A stretch of DNA of 64,000 nt, from NCBI GenBank assembly GCA_037178855.1, contig JASJZC010000006.1, positions 2,294,001 through 2,358,000 of the forward strand, in the 5' to 3' direction. Numbering within the stretch: position 1 is the stretch's first letter; each line of letters begins with the position of its first letter. Under the pieces are notes generated by a model that did not search any database, was not told the DNA's origin, and worked only from the letters and a program-made list of their open reading frames with translations. Position numbers and translations under genes: made by a program. The DNA comes from Oscheius sp. JU75. Taxonomy: Eukaryota; Nematoda; Chromadorea; Rhabditida; Rhabditidae. This document shows positions 43,901 through 53,009 of this stretch, piece by piece.

Positions 43901-44413
43901 CGCTCTGCCACTGAGCTATAGAGGCTCTTTTTGAATTTTGCTCGTTTCAAATGAGCGGAAAGTGCTAAAACTGGGCAAATAGTCATGTTTGAACAGATTG
44001 GACACCTTTTCTGTGAATCCAGTCCAAAAATGACGAGAAGCCGTGCCTCTATAGCTCAGTGGCAGAGCGTCTGTCTCGTAAACAGAAGGTCGACGGTTCA
44101 ATCCCGTCTGGAGGCAACCCTTTTTATCCCTTATAAAAAGTACTTTCGCTCTTTCAAACATTTTTTCCCCTTTACATGAAGTCATCTAAAATCGAAGAAA
44201 CCTTCAAATGTTTCAGAAGATCAATATAAAGACTGTGCTATTCTTTTTAGATAGAAACTTTGTCTAAAACTCGATTTTCAGGCCCTCGACAATAGCTCCG
44301 TCTGCTACGGCACCGACAATCTGCTCGTGCAGCGTCTTCAGGAGCTCCAGAAGCTCATCGAGATCCCGCCTCTTCTCCCGCCGACCTGCCACTGCTGCCA
44401 CAAGAAGAAATAA
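40926..44413 (+). CDS. SMYD-type SET and MYND domain protein
   Basis: Exons: 40926-41123, 41578-41746, 41781-41896, 42266-42595, 43242-43364, 43405-43752 and 44282-44413; all phases agree, giving 471 residues. Exon 1 holds a MYND zinc finger (CSNCFVAYT, RCAACKCVVYCDEKCQREDW). Exon 4 carries the SET core: YGMGIYLSLYTHRHNCHPEC in place of the usual NHSCxPN, then an FIVYSGKALLLRST strand, LTYNR and a post-SET CACLNC. A helical C-terminal half follows, as in SMYD lysine methyltransferases. The asparagine of NHSC is Arg here, so catalytic activity is uncertain. Introns 3, 4 and 6 each contain a divergent pair of tRNA-Thr genes, and introns 1 and 4 contain tRNA-like repeats. It starts 207 bp after the ephrin-like gene. 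Confidence 0.88.
41344..41415 (+). repeat. tRNA-derived SINE-like sequence
   Basis: A tRNA-like head: an A-box TGGCTCAGTCGATTGG and a B-box GGGCTCGATCC, 35-40 bases apart, in SMYD intron 1. The acceptor stem does not pair as in a true tRNA. It may be a pseudo-tRNA or a SINE promoter. Confidence 0.45.
41936..42007 (-). tRNA. tRNA-Thr(CGT)
   Basis: 72-nt cloverleaf on the minus strand: acceptor GCCTCTA/TGGAGGC (one G-T pair), D-arm GCTCAGTGGCAGAGC, anticodon loop CTCGTAA with anticodon CGT, T-arm GACGG-TTCAATC-CCGTC, discriminator A. It lies in SMYD intron 3, divergent from the tRNA at 42118. No intron. Confidence 0.93.
42118..42189 (+). tRNA. tRNA-Thr(TGT)
   Basis: 72-nt cloverleaf with acceptor GCCTCTA/TAGAGGC, anticodon loop CTTGTAA (anticodon TGT) and T-arm GGTGG-TTCGATC-CCGCC. 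Partner of the minus-strand tRNA at 41936; the 110-bp spacer between them is inverted relative to the other two pairs. Confidence 0.95.
42800..42865 (+). repeat. Second tRNA-derived SINE-like sequence
   Basis: Contains an A-box-like TGGCGCAGTGCCAATTAGCA and a B-box-like AGGTTCCATCCC in SMYD intron 4. It does not fold into a convincing tRNA. Probably a tRNA-derived repeat or a pseudo-tRNA. Confidence 0.4.
42952..43023 (-). tRNA. tRNA-Thr(CGT)
   Basis: Same 72-nt cloverleaf as the tRNA at 41936, anticodon CGT. It lies in SMYD intron 4 and is divergent from the tRNA at 43140, separated by a 116-bp spacer. Confidence 0.94.
43140..43211 (+). tRNA. tRNA-Thr(CGT)
   Basis: 72-nt cloverleaf, anticodon CGT, T-arm GACGG-TTCAATC-CCGTC. 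Paired with the minus-strand gene at 42952. Ends 30 bp before the SMYD exon 5 acceptor. Confidence 0.94.
43854..43925 (-). tRNA. tRNA-Thr(TGT)
   Basis: 72-nt cloverleaf in SMYD intron 6, anticodon TGT, T-arm of the GGTGG type. The variable region reads AAGTC where its relatives have AGGTC. Divergent from the gene at 44045. Confidence 0.93.
44045..44116 (+). tRNA. tRNA-Thr(CGT)
   Basis: 72-nt cloverleaf, anticodon CGT, identical by eye to the genes at 43140 and 42952. Partner of the TGT gene at 43854. Confidence 0.94.
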
Positions 44414-44554
44414 GCTCTTCCTCTCTCTCTCTCTCTCTTTAGATTGACTACCATCTCCCTCTCGTTGACTACTGTCTCTCTCCCTCTTTACCCCGCCCTA
44501 CCCTGTTAAAACGTTGTTACTTTTTGTTGCGAATTTTATATACAGGAAATTACA

Positions 44555-46622
44555 TCAAGAGATGGGGTAGACCAGCTCCTGAGTCAGGGCCAGACAACTG
44601 TGACCATAGAATCCCTTAGGCAGGGGAGGACCGTCCTTCCATTGAATTCCATCAAAAACCTCGACGGTCAGAACAGCCCCAGTGCTATTCTTCCCGCCTA
44701 CGGCCAGAATCTCCTCCCCGTACTGGACGCCAGAAAAATAGTGTCTAGAGTCAGAAAAGCTTGACATGTTCTGGAAAATGGGTTTCGGAGCCTCGGGATC
44801 GAGTCTGTAGGCTCCTTTTTGCCCATTTCCGCTCCCTATGCCGAGAACGACCAGATGTGAACCGTCACAGACAGCGGAGAGACCGAAGGAGGGATAGGGG
44901 AGGGTGGCCGAGAGAAGGTTCCAGAAGCCGCTGTGGGGGTCGTACCACTCGACAGAATCCAAACTGCGCTCGCCATTCCACCCTCCGCAGCAGAAGATCT
45001 TCCCGTTGATGACGGTAGCGGCGGCGGCGGCGCGACTCTCGATCATGGAACTGAAAAAAAGATGGTTGGTTACGGTAGTCAGACAAGAGGGTAAAAGTCT
45101 CGTCACCAATGACAATCTGAGGGGGGATTGGGATAAAATAAATGTTTCTGAAGACGCCGGAGATTCATAGAAAAGCCTGTCAAAGGGAAACAATTGCGCT
45201 GACATAACTCATAGAAATGCTTCACGAGCTTGGGAAATAGCTACCGTAGTTACTGACAGTAGGAGTCTGAACATTTCTAGAATACTAAAGAAGCAAAAAA
45301 ATGGCCGGAGGAATTCATAGTTAAGAGCCGAGCAATCGAGCAGCAGATAGTAATCATTTTACAAAGTAAGGACTGTTCACGATTGAATTGACTAAAGGGG
45401 GGGAGAGCATCAGAATGGGCGAGTTATTCACCATCGGTGATCATCTAACAGAACAGGGCTGCTATGGCTCAAAAAGGAGTCAAAGTGACTCTGATTCGAA
45501 GAAATACCGTGCGGTGAGACCCATAAACAACTGATACGGTCTTGTGGACAGGAAGACAAAACTATGGCTCGCACTGTCGGACTGTAAGTTCCGGTAGTTT
45601 GACTAGGAGAGCTACGAGAGTCAAGGGATACTTAAAGAGAGACAGTAAACTAATGGTCGGTTACTGTTAATGGTCTAGAGACAGTCAAAGCCAGTTCAAA
45701 ACCTACGGCATTAGATCCCACTCGTTCCTCTCCGGGTCATAAGATTCCACGCTGTTCGTCGGCCGGTCCACAGTCCCTCCCATGACCCAAATACAGTCAT
45801 TCAGCTCGACAGAACTGTTCGTGATCCCACTTCTCTTCATATGCATAGCCGCCAACTTCTTCCACTTTTTCTTCTTGTGAAGCTTGTGTAAATATATTGA
45901 GGCTCCGCCGAACACGTATAGTTCTCCCTTGACGATCAGAGCGGCGTGATAGGCTGAGACATAGGGCATAACGACTGAGAGAGTCTTCCAGACATTCGTC
46001 TCTTTGATCAGGACGTGGATTTTACTGGTCTCTCGTCCATTTTCGTAGCCGCCAAGAAGGAGAATCTGAAACTGTTGGGTTTAGAGATAGTGAGAGTGAG
46101 AGTGACTGCCTTCCCACATTCTACCAGCAAAAGTAAAAGCAGAAACTGCCTCCAGGCGGGATTGAACCACCGACCTTCGGTTTACAAGACCGACGCTCTG
46201 CCACTGAGCTATAGAGGCGCAGGCTTTTCGGCAATTCTGGGCCGGGACATAAAACTTCCGCCTTTTATCTCATTTCACTTTTCTCACCCAATCTCTCGAC
46301 TCACCGTCTCATTCAGAGTCACCGGAGGTGGTCTTGGAACGTAGGGAACTTCGTCCGGAATGACGTTTATCCCTGCAGCCAGAGTTTGTAGTCCGATAAG
46401 AGCCTCCGACTGACCTTTCGAAACAACCGCCCCTTTGGGGGCTGCTCTCTGTCTCTTGGCTGATTTGTCGGCTGGTAAAGTGTCCGGATCCGGTCCGTAA
46501 ACTGAGAATAAATTCGAAAAATTGGATTGGGCGGCAGCAAAAGCTGCCTCGACCTCGTCCTTAGTCGTGTCTCTTGGTCCCCCGTAGTTTTCTGTACTGA
46601 TCTGAGGGTAAAGCCGGGACAT
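44555..46622 (-). CDS. Kelch-repeat protein
   Basis: Exons: 46622-46305, 46065-45707 and 45050-44555; phases agree, giving 390 residues. The first exon is low complexity and probably disordered (basic KSAKRQRAAPKG, then VPYVPRPPPVT). Exons 2-3 form a kelch beta-propeller: ILLLGGYENGRE, ELYVFGGAS, DCIWVMGGTVDRPTNSVESY, KIFCCGGWNGERSLDSVEWY, LVVLGIGSG and EILAVGGKNSTG, each with the di-glycine of a kelch blade. No BTB or BACK domain is seen, so the partner and role are unknown. A TTTTCAG acceptor sits 4 bases before the ATG. A tRNA-Thr lies in intron 1 in the same orientation. The PH-domain gene is 435 bp upstream. Confidence 0.85.
46147..46218 (-). tRNA. tRNA-Thr(TGT)
   Basis: 72-nt cloverleaf with acceptor GCCTCTA/TGGAGGC (one G-T pair), anticodon TGT. 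The anticodon stem reads CGGTC/GACCG-like (differs from the six SMYD-intron copies: GTCGGTCTTG against GTCTGTCTTG), and the T-arm is GGTGG-TTCAATC. It lies alone in kelch intron 1. Confidence 0.93.
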
Positions 46623-47057
46623 TTCCCTGAAAAAACTTTGTGAAAACATAGGAAAGAAGAGAAAACAGGATTGGGAGGAAAAGCCAGGAAAAATTGATAA
46701 GATAGGTCAGCTGGGCTGGCTCCACAGCTCACTTTTATAGGCCCCGGAGTTTAGTCAGAGTTTGTACACGCTATGACTGTGGGTTTTCGGGGGTGGAGTA
46801 GAATGTTTGGGAACCTGGAAAGAAAGAAAACGAGATAGGTGTATATCTGACAGCAGGTAGAATGGAAGACTATTAACCGAGATAATTGATGGCTTCAGGA
46901 GGTAACTTATACACAACAAGATTGCTATCAAAACAGTCCATGAGGGAGTACAAGAAGAGAAACTATCAGGTAACGAGATAAGAATGGACTCCGAGAGCCG
47001 TTTATTTGCAAGAAAAAAACTTGTTTATCAAAGAATGGAGAGTTGGATAGGGTCTTC

Positions 47058-47808
47058 TCAAGTGCGGTGGAGGATCTGTCTTCTGTTGACGAAACTCGGC
47101 TCGAAGACGCGGGCCATCTTGGTCACGTAGCGGTCGTCCTCCAGAAAAACGGGCATCGGGCTGTAGTCTTGCGTCGAGCCAATCGTCGTCGACGTCGCGG
47201 CCAGCAGCTGGAACATCGAGCGGGGCTTCGGGATTGGGGTGACTGGATAGAGACGAGGGCTAGGCACGACTTCTTCGGCCTTCTCGCGTTGTTGGGGAGA
47301 CTGCTGGACAAAGTCGTATATATTGCAGACTGTTGCTGGAAATTCAGTGTCAATCTCTGTCTCTGACAAAATGAACTACCTGGCGGCTTGTAGGCGAGAG
47401 TCTGATCGGGCCGACAGGATGGAAACTTGTTCTGCGTCATCCTTTTGGTCCATTCTGCGCGGTCCGGTCCCTTCAGCTTTAGATGCAGCTTCTTCCCGTC
47501 GTCGAAGCTCAATTTGGCCTGGATGTTGTCCTCTCCGGCCTTCAGACAGACGTTGTCCAGACTTTTCAGGTCGTACCTCTTCATGTTGTAGACGGACTTG
47601 TAGATCTTCAGCTCGCCGTCCACGTCGAGTTCGGCTACGCGAGGCGACCATCTGCCGTGGAGCTGCTTGTAGACGACTCCAGTCAGACTTCCTTCTCTCG
47701 GGTAGACTTCCTGAAATGGCTGCATTGAAGAGTTGCGGTAGAATCATTTACGAAGTCGAGCGTAGAGAGCGACGTGGAAGAGAGGCACGGCTTCAGACAG
47801 CTTAGCAT
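47058..47808 (-). CDS. PH-domain protein
   Basis: Exons: 47808-47752, 47710-47380 and 47335-47058; phases agree, giving 221 residues. The start MLSCLKPCLSSTSLSTLDF has two early cysteines that could be lipidated. It is followed by a pleckstrin homology domain: GSLTGVVYKQLHGRWSPRVA, ELKIYKSVYNMKRYDL, KLSFDDGKKLHLKLKG and the C-terminal helix with RAEWTKRM. Residues after about 130 are proline-rich and unstructured (RLYPVTPIPKPRSMFQLL). PH domains bind phosphoinositides or proteins at membranes; the partner is unknown. An ACTACAG acceptor is at the start codon. Confidence 0.85.
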
Positions 47809-48849
47809 CCTGTAGTTTGATGAAGTGAAGCTCTTTTATTGAAACTTTCAATTGAAAGCACTCTTGAAACATTGTAATTTGCTTTTTGGAACAATTTAAC
47901 AAGTTTTATAGGAAAATACTTTGGCTTCCAACAAAGATAATTAGAGAAAAACCGAAAGACAGAAGCAGGGAGATAAAGAGAGACAGAGAGACAGAGGCAG
48001 AGGTAGGGCCAATGATTAATACTTTTGCCTCGAAGTATAAAGTGGTCTACAAAGAATTTATTCTAAGATAAACACAGCTCCACAAGCTGCAAACTGTTGT
48101 CAGTTCCAAAATAAACAGTGTCGACGTCGTTTTGGGTTGTTAAGTGATTCTACCGCAACTCTCCTGGAACACAAAACTTAATAAAAGAATTGTCGCTTGG
48201 GAACTCGCTTGCTCTAGCTGTAAGAGTGCCATCTCTCAAAATACTCATCGGTTCAGAGTCTTATTCCGTAGACACAGCTACTAAACGTTGGAAAAAAAGT
48301 ATGTAAAATGATCACTTACCTCTCTGAAAGTCGTTTCATCATTGTAATAAAAGAAGAGGTTTTTTTTCCTGATAGTTTCCTGTTCCGCCTCAAAAACTAT
48401 TGTACACTTTTAGTTTATCCCTTTCTGTTTATATATGTAGTAGAAAATCTCCCAAGCTCATAGGAAAAGTGTCCACAAAACTCTCAAATTTCAATTCTTC
48501 AGACCCTCGGATCCACAATGGAGACCCTCCATCTCTTTCTATTTACTAAGGGGTCATTGCTCTTCACGCCCGGATTACCTTTCCCAGATTTCAGGCTCTT
48601 TGTTGGTGCTGGAGGCTAGAATTTCCGGACTTCCTGTCCCATTCCCATAATCCAGGACAATTTTACGAAAGATGGCAACATTTTCCTCCTAATCCCCAAT
48701 GAGGAACGACGAACAAAGCGGACAGATTCTTACCAATTCGGGACATTAGTCAACCAAGAAGAAGAAGGGAACATTGCCTCATTTTTCAGGCGCCTAATCC
48801 AGGGGTTTCATGTTCGAGGCCGTTCATAGTACCGATAGAGTATGGGGAC

Positions 48850-48880
48850 ACTCTCTCTCTCTCTCTCTCTCTGTCTCTGT
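48850..48880. repeat. (CT)n microsatellite
   Basis: About 11 CT units followed by CTGTCTCTGTC. Similar TCTCTGTCTC/GAGACAGAG runs recur in introns throughout the window (for example 10118-10145, 28500-28570, 44417-44438). Confidence 0.9.
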
Positions 48881-51325
48881 CATCGAAACTAATAGAAAAC
48901 TTTGTGAGTTCAAGCTCATTCGCCGAAAAACTAAACTTTCATTTACCTGATGTGATCGCCTCCGTTTTTATGCGAATAAATGTTACTGCTTCTTTCTTCG
49001 AAACACTGTAGCGACGCCACTACTGAATGATTACATGTTTCGCCGCTTGGGTAAAAGAGCCAACCAAAATGATAAGTACTTGTGTTCTGACAGTAAATGA
49101 ATTTTTAGAAACGGTATCATTCGTACTAATGTCTGCATCATCGCACTTCTTACTTTAGGATCAACTTAAAGCAGAACTGTCACTACTGTCCAGGGACTGG
49201 GTTTCTGTCTCTCTTTGTCTCCCTATATCCCTGTCTCTCGGTCTCTCTGTCTCTAACTCTACCCACTTTGCATAATCCTCTCACTCTCTCAATTACTCCG
49301 GAAACGGCCAGTTATTTATTGCTCAGTGTCCGGTGGCTGCTGCTGCTGGCCAGACATATCTCGCCACCTGACCCCCTGTCCCAATGCAACAGAAGATTGT
49401 TGCGACTTCTTGACCTCACACAGCTGTTCTTCCTGGGACCGGTGTTTTATTGCCATTGGTCTGAGGGGAGGCTTGTACTTTTGGACCCCAAATTATTTTG
49501 TGTTTCACAGATCTATCTTACTTGAGAATCTCCTAAGAATTTCCTTACGTGAAGTCAAGTAAGTATTATTCCATAATTCTCAGTTTTAGCAGCCTCTGAA
49601 CCGGAACAGTTTTATCTCCCTTTCCGTCCCTTTTGAGCCCCCGAGACCCTCGGATTCACCCCCCGTGGCGAGGATTAGGTTTCACGCGCAGCCTTGAGAA
49701 AAACCTTGTCCCTTTTGACTCGCATGCTCGGGTGAAGTAAGCCTAGGCGACAGCAGTATTTCCTTTTCTTGGGAAATTTCTTGCCACCTTTGAAGTTACA
49801 GCTTTGTGTGTTTCACGAACCTGCTATAAACTTGAGGCTATTGAACAGCTCATTGGTTTCACCTCATCTTTCTTCAGTTGTTCCCAGTTTCCATTTTCAC
49901 ACTAGAGATGTCTAACCGTTTACTCTATTTTGTTTGTTTCACTGCCGGTACTAGTGTGTAGTATTTTGGTGAAGCAACTTCAGTCTGGATGAAAGCTTCC
50001 AAAAAAAAGAAGGATCTGTTCAACCATCCTCATTGGTTCCGCAAAAATATATCAACTGTCTCCTCTACAACGATCTGTTCTTATAGCTACCCTTCCGAGT
50101 TTGTCTGTTCGATTGATTGTCTTTGCCACCTTGTAAAGCTCCGCCTTTTCTTGAAGACATTTGTCCTCGTCCTGTCTTTGAACCAAATGTGTTCCACTGA
50201 ATTTTAGTATTGTCTGACTAACAAACAAATACAATAGTTTCGCGCTCATGAATTCTAAAAATATCCAACCATGCCCTTTCCTCTCACAGCTGTTTCGTTT
50301 TTTCTACCTTCTTTCGGACACTCTGCGCTCTGCAAAGACGGCGTAATTGGTAGGAATGGGGTGGACCCAGAGAGGCCCACACCTTTTCATTTTATTCCCT
50401 CAGCTCCACGTTTACGCACTTTGCTCATTTTACTCGCTTGGATACTCCAAATCCCTAGAGGGTCGTAGTTACTGGAGCTCCGGTCCCTTTGTTTTGTTAC
50501 GTCTCACCCGTATCTCCTTGGCTGGTTGAGAAGAAAAAAACGAGAAACGTTTGTGTTTCACTCGCTTTGGTTATACAGGACATATGTTAACGTTGTTGGA
50601 TGCTTGTCAAAGTTTGAACTGTTTGTGCTTCGAATTTCTTTTAGTTCTCCATTTTTTCGATTTCAACTGTGAGGCAAACTTATAGGACACGTAACTTTCT
50701 TAATGCTGCATTTCGTATATCTTTAGTGAACTATTTTGCTTCAGACCAGTTCCACGAGCCATGCAAAATTGTGACCAAACTTAGTAATTAATTAGTACTC
50801 AAGATTTAATTGCGAAATAGTTTTGTTTCAACGAGCGTATGAAAGAAACTAGATGTTTATGTATGATCGGCTTTTGCAGATTCCAATTTCAAAAACCATC
50901 GTTCTGAGTAACTTGTTTTTGAATTTTATCAAATCTTCACCAAATTTCTCAAGCAAACTTTTTGGTCTGTTCGCACAACTTTCCTAGTTCAGTTGCAATG
51001 CTCTCTTCATTTACTTTTTTTTTCTGGTTTCAACTGTCTGATAACAGAACTGGTTTTTTTTTTCACTTTTCGTCGAGCTGTACAAACTCTCTTCATTGAC
51101 TCATCCTGGATTAGGTCAATTCCCCCAAATGACAACGTAATTAGCGCCATTCGGCCCCGGCTCACCTACCCAAATTCGGTGGGATGAACAGGCAAATTAG
51201 CGGTGTCGTCTTTCGTGGGGCCGAGGACAGAGTTCCTCCCGCTAATTTGTCCCAATGTTCAAGGGCGAAAAGCTCTTTTTTGTTTTCCTTCAGGATACCT
51301 TTTATAATAAGCAAGTTTGGCTGAT

Positions 51326-51520
51326 TTCCCATTGGGACTCGTGACAGGTAGATATTGTTCCAATCGGACTACCCTGACAGGAGCAAGGTTCTCCTAAAGA
51401 CGATTCTCTAAAACTGTTTTTTAGCACAAAGTAACTCACTAACTACCAATAATGGTTTCACATACACATACGCAAACTTTTAGGCATCTCTACTATCTAA
51501 AGCGCGATGGTTTCTGTGGC
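51326..51520. repeat. MITE-like element fragment (relative of 16560-16827)
   Basis: GGGACTCGTGACAGGTAGAT, then TTGTTCCAATCGGACTACCC and TGACAGGAGCAAGGTTC, match the left arm of the 16.6-kb element. The adjoining ATCTCTACTATCTAAAGCGC and TGGTTTCTGTGGCGG match, in inverse, 12586-12624. The 12540-12570 part of that second element recurs near 60188, so two repeat families appear joined here. Confidence 0.65.
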
Positions 51521-53009
51521 GGACTCTTTTATTTGTTTGTTTGTTTGTGACACAGCCGCCAATGCAAAAAATGGCTGGTTTAAAACTAGATACGAGTAAT
51601 ATTTGAGGGGAATTTAAAAATGGATTTTTGTTTTGTAGCATTGGGAACATTTTTGGGGTTATAGTTCGTTTTCCAACTCTTCTTCCGTCATCAAATCTTC
51701 CGTTTATCAAATCATTTCACATTTCCCCTATTCACCGTAAAAGTGAAACATGAAACGTTTCATTTCTCCCTTTCCACGGAAAGAATTCCCAGTGATTCTC
51801 TTCTATTTCACTACTAAGAGGTATAGGCAAGCTTTTCAAGTTCCATATTTTTCACTTCTCAAAAGACTTTTTGAGCATTCGTAAAAGGTTACAGTCAAAT
51901 TGGTCTCGTGTTGCTGTATGGTATTTTTTTTTATTAGCAGCTCAACCCGCAATTTCCATAGGCATTATATGAAAAATTGGGGATAGACAAGTACATACAG
52001 ATTTTTCAAACCGAATCAGTGTTTTCAATAACCAGCATTCCTGTTAAAGTAATGTTCTCCCATAAACCAACTCCTCGGCATTTTTGTTCTGTTCGTTCTT
52101 TTCTTTGTCATCCTCTGCCGCGCTCTCACAGCTGACAGACTCTCCCTGAATCATTTATGACACACTTTTTCTCGCCTGCCACAATAACCACTCTTTTCTG
52201 TTCTGTCTTTGTGGGGTTCCGAGGGTGGAAAACAATAATTTTTGTGAAATTGGGTTACTTGTACGGATTCGTTGAAAGGTTTTTGTCATCCATACATTTT
52301 TCTAGATTATACTGGTGTTACATCTTTTTGGCTTGGATTGTATTGAGAGCGAAAATGTTTGTACTAAAAGAGGAGAACAATAGTCCGATTGTTCTAAAAG
52401 CAGTATTCCTTATTTTATAGAGATCGTGAAGCGAAAAAGTTTTAGTAATCTGAATTTTGGCGAGAGCTCAAACCCATGTTATTGGTATATATCAGCTCTC
52501 GTTTTTCATTCTTCAGAATCTGTCTTCTTCATAGCTGCTTCCCTCACTGAGACATTTTTCATTCATGTTCGTGCTTTCCCAATTGACCACTAGTCTGAGA
52601 GACTTTCAGTTCTTGTTTATAAATAATAACGTGTCCTACTTTTCTGAATGTTTCTAACACGATACGTTGATGAAATTGTTTCGAGCTAATTCCTGAACTA
52701 AATGCTTCTGCCGCAGTAACAGTACCTACCCGCAAGCTGAAACATTTATAGATTTTACTAGTTCCCCTCTTTTCTTCTCAACAGGTTACCGCAACCTTTC
52801 CATTTCCCGATCTTTTGACTAAATAAAAAAAGTCTTTTTCTACCTCACTTTTGCTTCAAATCTTTCTAATTCTTGCTCTTTCGATCCTGATCCTTGACTA
52901 ACTCAGTTCCAATCATCTGTTTTTCCTCGAATCCAAACCCTCTCACCCTCTCTCTGTCTCATTTTGTCCTCTTCCCCAAAATGGCTAGATTTCAGTTCAT
53001 GTACCCGAG

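Larger units (their letters stand above)
47809..53009. other. 5.2-kb gene-poor region
   Basis: No exon chain with family similarity was found on either strand. It holds a (CT)n microsatellite, a MITE fragment, scattered TGTTTCA words (for example near 49500, 49810, 49930, 50550, 50820 and 51747) and T-rich runs. It must include the carboxypeptidase promoter, near its right end, and the PH-gene promoter at its left. Confidence 0.45.

Noticed and set aside
47123-47747. Long frames on both strands over the PH-domain gene
   Set aside because: They are shadow frames of GC-rich exon 2. The spliced 47808-47058 model explains the conserved PH domain.
48850-48880. Possible CRISPR-like or minisatellite array
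   Set aside because: Simple CT microsatellite without spaced repeats. No CRISPR array is present in the window.
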